From assembly GCA_038380795.1 (NCBI GenBank), contig CM076268.1:17798001-17862000 (forward strand): DNA of 64,000 nt, read 5' to 3'. The DNA is from Pyrocephalus nanus. Taxonomy: Eukaryota > Chordata > Aves > Passeriformes > Tyrannidae. Of the stretch, positions 38,240 to 52,200 are shown in pieces (the stretch's first letter is position 1; each line of letters begins with the position of its first letter). The translations under genes and the position numbers were made by a program. The notes under the pieces are model-generated. The model was not told where the DNA came from and did not search any database. It saw only the letters and a program-made list of their open reading frames with translations.

Positions 38240-39385
38240 ACATGGAATCATAAGTTTGTAGAAATAACAGGAGAAGAAATCATCTTATGAGCAATGTAGC
38301 CTATCCCACTGCCCTATGGCAAGACTAATTGCACCCATCCTCTTCCTTACATGTATTTATCAGTCTCTTTCTAAAAATCTACAACAATGAAGTTTCAAAT
38401 ACCTTTAGCCTATATAAGCCAGTATTTCTTTAATTATAGCTGTTAGAGATTTCTGGGTTTTTGTTTCCCTCACATAATTTTTAAGATTTGTGGCCTTCAG
38501 GCTTTTCTTCCAAAGATTAAGTCTAGTTTTAAAATCCTTTTCCTCATGTAAAGGCTAGGAGTTTTTGAGTTGTTTGCTTTTTAGTCCTCTGATTATTATC
38601 ACTGTTTTTAGAGAAATTTTCCAAAATTATCTGTATCTTTAGTTCAGTGCCTGATACTCTATTCCATATTCCAGTTAAGACCTTGCCACTACTGAACAGA
38701 ATGGAAGACTTTGCAGCCTTTCATAAGGCATTTCTGTTTGTTTTATGTTGGATTTTCTCACAAAAGGGTGGGAGTGTTGGCTGATTTTCAGATTTTTATC
38801 CATTGCAGTCCCCAGAACACTTGCTGTAGACATTTTGTTTTCTTGGTCATTCACCACCTCTTGACTTTTGGTCAGTTGGTTATTTCTTCCTAAATACGGT
38901 ATTTGACCTTTGTCAATATGGACTTGTAAAGAGGCAAGCCACAAATTTCCATTCTAATAATCATTTAAATTGGTCAAGTTTTGGTGTTCAGTTGTTGGAT
39001 TTTTTTTTTTTTTTTACTTAAATACAACATCCAGTCTTTATTCCCACTGTTCCCTCTCACTAATTTGGTATTGTATTTAGGCTTTGAAAGGGTAATCCCT
39101 CTTGTATTGCCAAAATCATTAACAGAAACAAAAAGTAGTATCAGAGCCAGAACAGACCCTTGAGTAATCCCATTCCATATGTCTTTCTGGGGTGAGTCTA
39201 AGCAATTTATAACTGATCTCTAACTTTTTTATATATATAATTTTGGCATTAAGTCTTGAAAAGCTTCATTTAGACTGTTTTTCTACCTGTTTCTGAAAAT
39301 GTCACTTGGGACAGTGTCATAAGCCTTACTGAACTCAAGATATATGTCATCTGTCGCTTCTTGCTTCAGCCTTAAGGCCTGAGAA
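38240..39385 (-). mobile_element. Ancient CR1 LINE copy with decayed RT
   Basis: The 3' end is at about 38,240, where 'tggaatcata' on + corresponds to the CR1 terminal octamer on -. The copy runs about 1.1 kb to about 39,385, truncated inside ORF2. On - the reverse-transcriptase palm is still legible. Motif A at 39,307-39,348 translates DIYLEFSKAYDTVP, close to the family's usual YLDFSKAFDTVP. Motif B at 39,133-39,171 translates GITQGSVLALILL, close to the usual PQGSVLGP type. In the expected motif C area (39,058-39,078) the residues read KYNTKL where the family has ADDTKL, so both catalytic aspartates are gone. Stops and indels make it non-functional. Divergence suggests great age. Confidence 0.88.
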
Positions 39386-42300
39386 GAGAACAAGAAGACA
39401 GAACATCTTGCATCACAGGAGATCTAGCCCAACCTAGGATCTTGCCTAGGGGACAACAGGAGTGTGAAGCACATGAAATACAGCTCCCAGAAGGTCCCAC
39501 AGGGACTCCATGACAGAGCTGTTACGGTTTCCAGCCAAGTATTTTCAGATTTTGAAAGTCTAGCATTTAAAAAAATACATCAGTAACACTTTCTAAATGG
39601 CCATAATGCATTCCTAGACCCTGTGTTGTAATTTAACAACATACCCTGTTAGACTGAGAAGTTCATTAGCACTCTCTGATACACATGGCCCTTGGTGTCT
39701 GATAAAGTGAAGTACATATTGACCCAGAAATCTGTACTGAGAACTCAACTGCACTGCAACAAGAGGCAACAGAGGACTGTTGAAGTTTTTCCTTGTTATG
39801 AAACTGCAAATTTACATACATTTTCTGGTAATTTCTGACTGTATCTGGGGCCCAGTTATTACAGTCCTATGGTAAACTATCGGATTGAAATTTATCCCTA
39901 AGTCCCCCTCATCTTTACTTGATTAATCCAGATGACACTTGAAGCAGGTTGCCTTGTCATTGAAAAGCAAAGTGTTCAGTGTAGGGAACGAGTTCTGCTG
40001 AGCAAGCAGTTAAATGGCTTTTCAAGAAGTACAGCAAACATTCTAGTCATCAGTGCTGCTCCTGTTTTTCTTGTTTGGTGTCTTTATTGTGTAGTACTTT
40101 TGGGACACTGTTAGGTGCTTATCTTGAGTTTTAATTTGGAGGAGGCACAACATGCCTTGGAGGATCCAGTTTTTCATATTCAGGGGCAGGGAAAAGAGCA
40201 GGAAGTGTTGTCAGCTTGAATACTGTGTTCCTAATTCAAGAAAACTACTAAGGAACAAAAAATTTGAAAGCTGCCTATCAGTGTTATAATGCAGTATTAT
40301 TCCCATCTTCCTTCTGTGTTCATTAAAGTTGATGTATATATGAAGGCGAGGAAAAGGTAGTTATTTCAGCTCTCCATCAATTAATTTCTTTTCTCCTTTA
40401 GACAGGAGAAACATTGGGTTGAAGAAGGGGGAGGATTCATATGAGAGCTTTTATGTATTATGCCCTGTATTTAACTAGTGGTCTTTCAAGGTGGTTTCTC
40501 GTAACACATGAATATGTAGAAAGAAACAGCTCCAAGACAAGGACTCTTGACTACTGTCTTTCTGTTTTGACTGTGTGGAGCCAAAAGGACTGGTTGGTGA
40601 GGGTTGCCGATACCTGAATCTCCTGAGAACAGGCAATTGCTCAGTGCAAACTGAAGCCTGGCATTTCTTATTTTTCAAATAAACCTTCAAGGGAAATGAT
40701 ATGCATTGAGAGCGTGAATGGAGGGGGATGCTCCCATCTGAGTTTATTTTGCTTAGCGGGTAAGATCAGAAGAGGCCTAAACAAGGCTCTTTATTTTCAG
40801 CAACACTGATCATCTGCTTTGAAGTAAGATCCAAAGAAAACATACTCCCTCCTTCATCCCAATTAAAAAGCAATAAAGGCTATTTTCAAATTTTAAATAT
40901 TGAAGGTAGGATATCTGCCAAGAAATCCTTTTCCTTTATAGAGGGACACTTGTCAAATATTGTATCCTCATTTGATGTCATCCAGCATCACTCCATTGAA
41001 GTCAGTCAGTCAGTCTGAGTTGTGCTGCCTATAAACTCCTGGCTCCTTGTCTGGCAGTGCCATTCAGACGTACAGCTCTGCAGAGGTCATGTGCAAACGT
41101 GATATTTAGGGATAATGGCCCAAACTCATTCCTGCAGTTTTACTCAACAAATTATACGACTTCCTGCTATTTGGTGATCATCTGTTTAACCTTTAAAGCT
41201 CCAGCAGCACAAGAGTAGTGTTTTGTGCAGACTAGGAGTTGTTTGTGTGATAGGAAGGGGAGTCATCTCTCAGTCAGGTCACTCTAACCTTTTTCTGGTG
41301 CCTGGCACAACTGAGAAGAGAAAGATTCTATCTCTGGCTAAAATAGGGTGGTTCATGGAGAGGGGAAAAAAAGGGCAGTTTTTCACACTGCTATCTCTAA
41401 GAAACTGAATCTGGCCCTCTATTTATAGAAATATGATTAGATGTTCAGTTTTAGTTACTAGCAACTGCTTTGTTAAAGTCAATTTCTTCTGTCTGTCCTG
41501 GAGTGTTTCTAGTCTTGTATCTGAGTTAACTTCCCTTCCTGTGGCATATATTAGACTCACCAGTGAGAGTATAAAGGATTTGGCTGAATAAAGGAGTGGA
41601 GAAGTTGGTAGACATAAGAGAAAGGGGTTGGGGGAAGGTGGGGGAGGAATGATAGGAACAATCTATCCCATTGTCATGGAAGACAAACATTTCTTTTAAT
41701 TTTTTTTTTGCTTCTTTTAGCTTCTGTGACTTCATAATTAACCCCAGATGGACATATACCCAAAGTAAGTGAAGCACTCTCCTACTGTTTCTTCCTTTGC
41801 ATCTCCTGCTTCTCTTTTTGGAGGGAGAAGGGAGTAATACTCCCTTCTGCCCTCAGTGGGATAAGTCTGTTAGCTCAGGGGGATGAATCAGGAGTGTAGA
41901 GCAGCACAAAGGAGCAGCCAGAACTCCCCATGGTGTTCTTGTAGAGGTCTGTAAATGCTGCTTCCATTTATCCTTAGATTTATCAGTAGTAAACTCATTG
42001 GATTCAATGGAAAAGCACTGAGTTAAAACCAGTATGGAAGTAAAGGCCAAACAAAAGTCCATTACTCCAGTTATAAATTAATTGCTAACAAGAAACAAAA
42101 TCCAATCTAAACATTAATCTAAAATCTGAAGTGGATTTGAATGTTTTCTGAGCCACTACAAGGTTTTTATTGGAGTTTGGATCATGATTTGCTGCTGTTT
42201 CAGGTGTTCTGAACTCAGTGAAGATTAAAATGCTTCAATAAATCTGCTTGACCTTGTATTATGTGTTGGACACAGCTATTGGCAAATCAATGCATATATT

Positions 42301-42436
42301 GAAGTCAGCAATTTCTAGAATCCAGTTCTAGAATCTGTTCTTCCAGTTAGAGCCAGAAGCCATGCTAGCAAAATACAGTATCTGTCAATGGCACTTTCAC
42401 CCTGACTCAATGGGTTCAAGCAGTATAAATGCAATT
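39386..42436. other. Non-coding DNA, no gene seen
   Basis: The unique sequence has only short ORFs. A (GTCA)n run lies at 41,001-41,015. No recognised repeat or RNA gene was found. Confidence 0.6.
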
Positions 42437-42953
42437 TTAGAATAACAGAAGAATTTAGATCTGAAGGCACCTTGGAACCTAATCTAGTCTGTCTGCTCAA
42501 AGAAGGCCCAACTTCAGCCTGAGGTTAGGCTGCTCAAGATCTCATCCAAGAAAGTTCTCAAAATCTCTAGGGATGAATATTCTCTATATTTTCTCTTGTC
42601 ATCTTGTTGCAACTCCTCTGCCAGTGATGGCTGACTTCCATATATCCATTTGGAATTATCTTTGTTGCAACCTGTCTCTTTGTTGTAACCTGTCCTTCCA
42701 CTGTGCACCACTGAAGAGTCTGGTTCTATCTTTGCTACAAGACCTTTCAGGAAGTAGGAGATGCAATCAGTTCCTTCTGTGTCTAGCCTTCCTTCCCCAG
42801 GTTAGAAAAACATTGTTCCTTCAGCCTCTCCTCATGTTTCAAGTGCTCTAGACTCCTGATGGTCTTATCAGCTTTCTTGTGATTCTCTACGGGTTGTCAG
42901 CAGCTCTCTTATATTGAGTGGCTCACAAGTGAGACACAATGTATTCAATGTAT
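42437..42953 (-). repeat. CR1 LINE 3' fragment, about 0.5 kb
   Basis: On + it begins 'agaataacagaagaattt', a worn version of the CR1 terminal repeat. It continues through recognisable blocks: 'tagatctgaaggcac', 'ctcaagatctcatccaag', 'ctctagggatgaat', 'cagcctctcctcatg' and 'gtgctctagactcctgatgg'. These follow the standard order of the CR1 3' region read on the - strand. Two internal 'aacctgtc' copies suggest a small local duplication. No coding function survives. The left boundary is good; the right is approximate. Confidence 0.88.
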
Positions 42954-45820
42954 TTCAATTATTGATCCAGACCAAATAATGTCTAAATATTGCAGAGTTT
43001 GCCCATCACTTGCTGCATAAGGGAGTCTGTCAGAGTGTTGTCTTTCTTGTCTTATTTTACCTTATGTTCTTTTGATAATAAAATGTTGAGGAAACCAAAA
43101 AAAGATAGTTCTATATGATTTTTAAGATATCACTGGCCCCTGCACTGATAGCAACACAATTTTGCATATCTCTACTCCATATGGATGGGGATGAACCCTG
43201 GTGTTGCCCTTAGATAAGCAAGAAGATTATCAGACCCATAAACTGCATGGGAGACCAGGAAGCTGTTTGGTCCAGGCATTCCTCTTCCCCCGGGCCTTTT
43301 CTTTCTGGAGGAAGCCATTGATCTTTGGCAGGCGGACACAGTTGGGCATTCAGTCAATCTATCAGTGACAGACTAACATAAAACAGTGGCAAATAGCCTC
43401 CAGTGATTTTGGGAAGGGCTCCTTGGCTGGAGAAACACAGATTCAGCATTCATTCAAACTAACTTTTTTTTTTTTATTACAGGAAACAACAATGATAATA
43501 ATCTGGGGAATCTCTGTCAAGGAAGAGGCTTTGGACAATCTCAAAACAAAGATATCTAGGCAGGAAGTCCCACTTAGTTTTGTTCATTTGACAAAATCTT
43601 ATGGGTCTTTAGAAATATCCTTCTATTTCATTCTGAATGGAATTTATGGTAAAATACACAGTAGTTGACCAATGTTATTTAATTCAGCTTTGCATAAATT
43701 TGAATGAACACTCCCAGGAGAGCCTGAAATTTGAGAGAAGCATGGAGATGACAGACAAAGTCTTCCTGGGATCTCTCTCAGTCCACCCTTGGAAGCTGAG
43801 TCCAGATTACTTTTTCTACTGTATCTGTGTTTTTTACTATTTTATCCGTTCTAGTTTTAAGTTTTTGAAGCAGGGAGGGGGTCATTCCTCTGAGTAATAT
43901 CAGCAAAATTTCTCCTGACAGCCATGCTCTTTTGTTACTTTCCTTTCTCTATCCCCTCTTATTTGTCCTTCTGGCACCTCAGTGAATGTGTCTGTCCTTC
44001 ATGGTACTTGCATACATGCTTTCAACATTTGTTAATAACTGCAGTGTCTCTACACCTTCCCCAGATCACTTTGTCAAGCTAAGCAGCTCCCAGCTCAATA
44101 GAGCAGTGCTACACATCAACTTTGCAGCTCTACCAAAGTCACTCCTAAAGGAGTGCAAGATGAGTGACTTGTTAACATCTACTGCTTCCTCCACTTCTTG
44201 ATTATGTTTATTGAAGTTCAGGTCCATCTTTCAGATGAAAACATTGGTCAGGTGTACTGAGCTGTGTGTGGCTGTGCATTGTCCCCTTCTCCCACAGCTT
44301 TGAACTGCAAACAAAGAGACAGGAGTGCCTGTAGGGACCTGAGTTTAAGTCTGGGCTGACAGAGTGAGGTTCTGCGATGGGTCTCCAGATGATACAGCAC
44401 ATGACTCCCATCCGTGGGAAAGATTGCAGGACAGTGACTTTACACCACCTTTGTACCTTCCCAGCCTCAGACCACTTCAGGAGCTGGAGAAAACTGTGCT
44501 GCAGTCAAGGCCAAAGTTAAGGCAGCCTGGCTGAACATGTCTTCTAGACTACCATGTAGCTCAGAATCATCTCAGCATTGTAGACAGAATTTGCACACCA
44601 CAATATACCTGTCGTCCCCAACCTGAAACTCTCCACAGCAGATCCTGGGAGAGAGCAGGTGTCCTGGTACCACCAAGCTCTTACCACTGGGATTTTTGTT
44701 GGCCCATTCATACTGCCATAGTCCTCTGTAGGATATAGGGGTTAGCACAGGGAGAAAGATTGCACAGTTACTCCTGATTTGGGCAAATACTAAAAAATAT
44801 CAATATGCATCTCACTGTGCTGTAACCTAGCTAAAATGAGTATTATTTAGCATAATCTTCCCTTTCCCCCAATAGCAGGTTTGCTACTGTATTCCACTGA
44901 ACTTCCCTTAGATCTTTTGATTAGGAGACAAAGCCATAAACATTGTAAAGACATAGTGGGCCAAAGACATCTAAAGAAATATGGTGCCCAGCACACATTC
45001 CTAATATCACCAAACTCATCTGGGAGGTCTCTGTTGCACGAACAAGGAGTTTTGGGTCTTAGCCTGGTTGTATAAGCAAGTGAGTCTGGTAGGACTTTCT
45101 GGACTAAAAAATGACTGTACTTTTGTGAATATCTGAGGGGACTGTAATGCAGCCCATATCACAGGATGAGGGAAGCTGTAAGAGTTTGAGCATGTGTTAT
45201 GCACTGCACAGCAAGCAAGCAAGCAAGGGCAGGGGATCAGTAGGATGAATGCTGAGGGGTTCCTTCAGGCCAACTCATCTGTGAACAGAATGAAGACATT
45301 GGTGGGTAGAAGTGCCCTCATATTTTTGGTGGTTTTGAGGAATAGACTAATCAGGAGAGAAATTCCTAATAAGCAAAATCCTGCATTTATGGACAGTTTC
45401 AGGTGGTGATACAGTTAAGCAGTCATTTTACGTCTTTGCATTTTTTCAGCTCTTAACTGATAGAGTCACAGTTTGGTCTGTGAATACAGACACATATTTA
45501 CATATTGATTAATCTTCTCTGCCTGTGCAGACTGAGTGCCTGGTGGCTCTTCCCCATCAGTTCAGAGGCCAGTGAATTGCCTGTGATCTAACATCAGAAA
45601 TGAAATGGTATCATGTGCTCACTTCATATTTGCAGGAAAGAAACCGGTTACATTACACGAACCTGTGGGATCAGACTCCTTGGAACATGAGATGTGTGTG
45701 GGTGAACTTGGCCAGTGAGGCAGCCAAGAAAACAATTTACTAGCCCACCCCTGAAGAACATGATGGGACTCCAGAGGATGGAATCAGAGGCCCATGCAAA
45801 TACTTACAGAAGTTATTAAC

Positions 45821-45847
45821 TTTTTTTTTTTTTTTTTTTTTTTTTTT
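45821..45847. repeat. Poly(T) run, 27 bases
   Basis: This is the longest homopolymer in the window. If it is the poly(A) tail of a - strand processed insertion, the inserted body would lie to its right (45,848 onward); nothing recognisable is seen there. A simple repeat is preferred. Confidence 0.9.
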
Positions 45848-48555
45848 GTATTTTGGTGCTAGAATTTTAAGCCTCGTATCAATTATCCTTCAGCAAAGAG
45901 CATTTTACTATGGAAAAACAATTACATGCATAGTGAGAGCTCTCCTGACTCTAAACTGAAGCGGCAAGGGTGTTAAAATTTTAATGAAGACCTTTTTTTC
46001 ATTCAGGGCTTCTCAGGTGTTGAGTTAAACTGCTACTAATAAAAAGCAAACAAAACTGAACACGAAATACAAATATATGCCAAAACTTAAGTCCACCCTG
46101 ATTTCAGCTAGACTCTAAGAGTCAGTGTCTTCTGATGTGATGCCATCAGTTCTGAAATGTCCATGACATTCTAGGGTTGAACAGGTGCAATGTTTTCAAA
46201 GGTAGTAGAACAAAGATATCTTTTATCTAATAATGCAGGTAACAGTCAAGCTCCTATTCAATTTGTTTTTTATTCTCAGTTGATGTAGAGAGAGACCAAC
46301 AGGGCCAAGAGGCAACCTAAGTTGAGTGAAATAGAGTTTCTAGAGCTATGATAGCCTCCATCAGCTACTACCACACAGATACAGGCAATTTAGGAAAAGA
46401 TGCTTCTACTCAGTGCCTCATTTTTGGACATCTTAACTTTGACTGGTTGAATCTCAGGCTAAGTGGGGTGTAGGTCTTTAATCCACCAACAGTTAAGTTA
46501 AATTGGAGCTTTGACTCTTTGTTTTCAGTAGCATTTAGGAAATATTAACTGTCCACATTACCTCAGTACCACTCAGGATCTTGCAAAAATGTGTACTAGG
46601 CCTCCCAGTGTCTAGAGGAGTCTTCGAACAGTGAAGTCTTTGAATCTCTGGGCTGGTGTGCTCTGCTTGCCTGATCTTGAAATTCTTATCCAAAATTCAT
46701 ATTTCTGGCATACCATCCTGGTCCTCTTGAAGAAAAGAGGAATTTTCCCTTTGGCTCCAGTGAGGTGTAGATGACATTCCTCATATAGAAACAAACCAGA
46801 GAAATATCTCAAGTCAAAAAACCTTTCAGGTCTAATGTGTCGATAATAAGGAATAACAACAAAAAGGAATATCTATTATATTGTTTGTTTGTTTTTCTTC
46901 AGTTATTCATAAGCAATAAGATTCACTAGCATGCTTTAAAGATGTGAGCTGCTTCTGATAGAACTATGAAAAAAAGTTCCAAGACTTTCGAAGCTGGTAC
47001 ATTTTTATCATATGTCTTGGGCTTGGATCACTGAAGTGCCAAGGAAAAAGAAGTTGCTTTAAAAAGGGTAATTAAGAAATAACTCATGGAAATCAATGCT
47101 GAACTCACACACTTAACTAGGATTCAGAAAGAGACTTTTCCCTTTCCGTTTCCTCTCTAATCCTAAATGATGATAGAAGTAAAAGTGAGGCTAGAGTTGA
47201 TGATGGTATTTGCCAAACAAATCTCTGCAGTCTCTCTGGCCACTGAGTGCTCAATATTTTTAAGTTTTGCCATATCCACAGAGGATTGGGCCATTAAATT
47301 AATTATGCACCTCTGGGAAGTAATCTATACCTCGAGGCTTTTGAGGAACGGAAAATTCCACAGTTGCACCTGGTCAAATGGTTACACATGAAGGAAATAA
47401 CCCCTTGACCCTTTTAGGTGCTCTAAACATAAAGCTTGTTTAACCCTTTCTTACCTGCACAGCTGTAAACAGTATTACTGCTCACAAATAAATACAGCCC
47501 CCCAAAAAAGGAAGACTATATTTGACTGACCTTAAGCAGCAAGGATTCTTCTGTGTGGCATGAGAAAGAGCTGTAGAAATTAAAATTGACTTAATCTTGG
47601 CTGTCCTATACAGTTAGGAACAGCATACTCTGAGGGTGCAGGCCTTAGTAGGACCATTTGGGAAGTCTCTGGGGTGAATACAACGCAAAAAGTGCAAAAT
47701 CAGCAGTGCTACAGCCATGATCTTTGTCATGAGGAGAGGGCTGTCTTACTACTTTTTCCTATATGATGATGCCTTATTGTCAGGATACTTTGTTTTTATG
47801 TGCCTGAAGGCTGCAAACCAAATTATTATTCCATTCAGAATAATTTCATCAACAGTTTATGGCAGCAGTATAACTACTGCAAAGCCTTTGCATGAAAAAG
47901 CATTTTCTTGCCTGGTCTATTGAGAAGATTTAGATGGTAAAGAAAGGTCATGGAGGGAGTTCAGATTTGTACGTGTCACACCTTCCTTCAGGCTCCTAAC
48001 AGTGCATGACATGGGAGAAGGTGGCTCTGGACTCTTCTATTACTGCCACTTTGACTCTTTACCTCTGAATTTGACCTGAATTATTTGTGAAGTTAAGGGT
48101 AAGAGTGGTATCATTCATAGCTTGGTGTAATTCATCACCTGATTAGCTCTTTACAGAGAAGTAAAGAGTAAAAATAAAGTGAGGCATGCAAAAAGATACC
48201 AGTCAGAGACAGGTTTTGCAATTGAAATGATGCTTTGCTCTGCCCTAGGTATATAATGAGAGTGGTTTGCTTAACTGTCTGAGGTTGTAGACAGGTGACA
48301 AGAACATAATAAGTCCACCTTATACTATCTTGTACATCAGTCTTTGAACTTGGCCTGCAGGAGGAATAGATTACTAGAAAGAAAAAAACTCTAAAGAAAG
48401 AAACATATTCTCCCACCCAGACAAAATATATACCTCAGAATAAACATGAATAATGAGGTATGAAAGGGCAGCAGTCAGGAGAGAAGCTGTGAAGCTGTGT
48501 CAGCCCGTCAAAACCCATTCGTAAGGCTGGGCACTCGCACGTCAGGGTTACAGGT

Positions 48556-48596
48556 CTGCAGTTTCCCATGAGACACGCCGTGTTCTCATGCTGCAG
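48556..48596. other. Hairpin flanked by two CTGCAG sites
   Basis: CATGAGA (48,567-48,573) pairs with TCTCATG (48,584-48,590). CAC pairs with GTG around a GCC loop, with one bulged T. CTGCAG occurs just outside both arms and can pair with itself. It lies in a CpG-richer patch that also holds TGACGTG on - (48,538-48,544), a CRE/ATF-type motif. No function is assigned. Confidence 0.6.
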
Positions 48597-49142
48597 GGGA
48601 AGAGCCCGCCACTCTGGCAGCATCAGTCGTGCCTGCTAGATGAAGGCCCTGTCACTGATCCCATTATTTCTATTTTGGGGCACTCTCTGTCTGCTGAGAT
48701 GACTTGTCCAGGCACATGGGATCTTGAGCCAAAGGCAAAACTTTCTTTCCAGGGGAATCTTTCACAGAACTGATTTTTAAAGAAAGCAGTATCCATTCCC
48801 ATTGTAAGGCTCTCCCCGTACAACCTGTGGTGGCACCAGTTGCTATATCTAAGAAGAGCACTAAAGCATAAAAGCATTAAAACTGATGGGAAGCAAAACA
48901 TGCTTTTCTGAACATGGCAGGGCTTGCCACAGCAGGTGCTGCCTGCTCAGAGCTTGAGGCTTTAGCAGGTAATTGTGGAATCCCCTTGGTGCTCTCCTCC
49001 ACCTGGGTTTGAGGTTGCTGAATGAATTTGGAGTGGCCACTGTGCTATGAGTGTGATGAGGAAAGCTGCTGCTGAGCAGCAGGCCCATGTGACTGGGCTG
49101 ATCCTGCCAAGTACAGTCTTCTCAATGTTGTAAAGATGTGTG

Positions 49143-49250
49143 CCCTGGGCAGTCTCCTCCAATGCTTGACAACCCTTTGAGTGAAAAAACTTTTTTAATA
49201 TTATCCAATCTAAACTTCCCCTGGAGTAACTGGAGGCTATTTCTTCTTGA
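49143..49250 (-). repeat. CR1 LINE internal 3' fragment
   Basis: The blocks 'caatgcttgacaacccttt', 'gagtgaaaaaac', 'aatattatccaatctaaac' and 'ttcccctgga' match, in order, the reverse complement of an avian CR1 subfamily slightly inside its 3' end. Neither the terminal octamer nor more 5' sequence is present, so both ends are lost or diverged. Confidence 0.88.
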
Positions 49251-52200
49251 TCAAAGTCAAGGAGCATTTTGTCCAGAAAGTTATAAAGTTATAGGTTATT
49301 TAATACATAGCTTTCAGTTGCATCAGGACAGTTCAGACAGAGTGTGAGGGAAGATGTGAAAACAGAATGTGGTAGAGATTGTTGCATCTGTCAGGTGAGA
49401 ACCAGCACCTTTACCTATCTCAGGGCTGAACAGTGTCAAGTCATTTTACAAGACCCTTCTGTGCCTTGGCACAACATTTGTGTAAAAGAGTCCACAAATA
49501 CAACCGATTAGCCACAGAAATCTGGAGTTATGTCATTGAGTATCTTTATGGAGTGGTAACATCCTGGGTGCCTTCATGGGTTTCCAGTTACACCAACATC
49601 TTTCCTTCATTACTAGGGACAGCTGGGATTACTACCAGTCCTGCTTCAGCTGACATGCCTTATTGGGCTGAAGTAAAATGGTGTGAGCTAAATGGATTGT
49701 GATGCAGTAACAGTGTGGAGAGCCCAGGCTCTGCACAACCCTCATTTGTACAGCAGTTTTAATTCCAGTATTGCAAACTTGGAGAGGTTTTGAAGATTTG
49801 GAAGGGCTTGTGAGGGGTTTTCCCAGAATTAATTCCTCACTCAGTGGGAGGGTGGAAACTTGAACTCTTATCGCCTGTTTGCTATTATTAAACATCTCTT
49901 CCCTTTGATACATGATTTCAGTTCAGAGGTTAGGGGGTATCTTTCTTGTGATGGCAAAAAAGAGCCCAAAAAAGGAGAAAAAGAGAAATCTGAAAATTGG
50001 CATTTTCTGCTTATGTGAGCCTAAAGCCTCTCAGCTTTCATATTCCTCTCTCTCAGTGCACAGGGGGAAAAAAATAGCATAATATTACATCCTTCAAACC
50101 CATACCATGGTCTACTGTCATAAAAGCAAAATTTAAAGGCTTTCATATTTTCAACAGGAGATACTAGCTATAGCAGAAACAAGCAGCCAGGCTTCTTCAC
50201 AGACCCAGTTCCAGTATAATCTTCTTTTGCTGACCAGGGATCTTTCCCAGCTTGGAGCACAGACACGCCAGCTGGCTGTGCTACCACCGTGAGTAAATAC
50301 ATTTGGAAATGACTGTGCTATCTCAACGCCTTACGAATACATCAAAGTGTGCTACATGCACAGCTGGGGTTTGTCTCCCTGCCTCCTGCCAGAAGAAGTT
50401 CCAGCTTCTTCCCCTCAGTCTCTTTGTTCATATATTCTCAGTCCTTCCTTCACCCTTCAAAAACAAGCTAAATGGTGTATTATTAATGATCTTTTAGTTT
50501 AATAGCCACAGTATTACAGAAAGTCTGAAAAGAGATCATTCCACATGCCAATAATCTGTCCACTAATTCTTCTCTCTTAGTGTCAGATGAGCATGCAAAG
50601 TATCTTTATTACTATTTTGGTTAAATTTAGTTCTCAGGCAAATAAGAGGCCCTGACTAGAGCGTAGGGATGGTGCTGGCAAGCAAAATGAGAAAGGATGA
50701 GGCATTTCAATCCCAAACTTCATACTTGGCAAGTGATATCACCTTGGGCTGCTGGCTGTGTTAGGATTGGTCCAGCAGCCAGACCTGGGGAGGAACAGGA
50801 TAACTGAGCATCAGGGGATTCTGTTCTGGACCAGGCATGGAAATTTTCAGGTCTCCTGTAAAAGCTGTTAGCGCTACATTGCAGAAAACTTCCTGTAATC
50901 TCTGTGACACGATTTGTGCTCCAGGCCCTGGAGAATCTTTTTGTCCAAAAAGCTTCCCTTGGTGGATTTCCAGTGATGCAGCTGGGAGACAAACTGGGTC
51001 CATCTCATTTGTAACAAAGATGATTGCAGTCTCTGTTAATTCTTGTTTCCTGTGGTAATGATTTCTTTCCAACAAAGTGCTCTGAGAATTTTTTCTTGCA
51101 GCATAAGGAGATAAAAAACCCATCCCCCACTGCCCTGGATCTGTTGGCTATTTCTGCTGAGACACAGTGAAGATGGAAGCAGAAGGTTTTTGTCATTCTG
51201 AATTTCTTGGACAGTGGGATTTTTTGATTTGTTTTGCTTTTTTGTTCTGTATGGTTGTAGGATACCTTTTACCCAGTTGGAATTTAAGTCTCCCTGTTTC
51301 CTGTGCTGGTGATCCTGCTGCCTCCAGCTGGGATTCTGCAACACAAAGTATTTACAGAATTAAATACTGGAACCAGGAGTCTTTAGCTGCCTGCAGATGC
51401 ATCTTCAAGTGCTCAGCAGCGTTAGACTAATGCCTGTGCTACGTAAGCTGGTGCAAACTCTAAGTTGATTTTAAGTGCCCACACAGATGTTCCTGATGCT
51501 ACTTTTTGGCTGGTTCTAATCTAGTGAGAATGGTTCTCTGCCCTCAGACATCCACTGTCTGCACCAGTCACGGAAAATTACAGTGCAGACAAGCCCTGGT
51601 ACAGAAGCATATTTCTTAGGAACTGGAGGGGGAAGATCTCCAAGCCTACATCTATTTTGACACTCACAAGAAGCCTTTGCCATGAATGACTGTGGGCCAT
51701 TCTAGCCCAAATCAGGTTGTCAGTTTGATTATAATCACAGCTATTAAGAGAAGTGTTCATAAATTTCCTATTCTGTAAGCGAGGCTGGCACTGTTGCAAA
51801 ATCCCCAGAGCTTCCAAGTCAGGGCTGCCTTCAGAGCACTCTGTGAGTAGATAAAGAGATGTCAGTGCTAGATACGCTGTAGTAAAGTTGCCATGGGTTG
51901 CTCAGAAACATTGTAAAGTTCATATTTCACAATCATTAGCCTCAGCAGTGCCCATCTGTTAAGCATTGGTAACAATTGAAGTGTTTCATAGCAGATGTTC
52001 TCCCTGAACAAGTGCCTGCACAGGGTTTGCTGATTTCCTGGATCACAACTGTTTATCCCAAATAACTCTGCAAATAATTGCCAAAGGTCAATTCAGAGTG
52101 AATGTCCTGGCCTTCTGGGTTTACACTGGTAAGAGCAGTGCAGAACTGCACTTTAGCCCTGCTCTCAAACACTGGTACAAATCAAGAGGGGAGTCAGTGG

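Larger units (their letters stand above)
42954..49142. other. Non-coding DNA, no gene seen
   Basis: The stretch holds unique sequence, a (AAGC)n run at 45,211-45,227 and a 27-base T run at 45,821-45,847. A CpG-richer patch with a hairpin lies at 48,500-48,635. The short ORFs show no recognisable domain. Confidence 0.6.

Noticed and set aside
41001..41015. GTCA repeats as a regulatory array
   Set aside because: Fewer than four copies of a simple tetranucleotide; a microsatellite is sufficient explanation.
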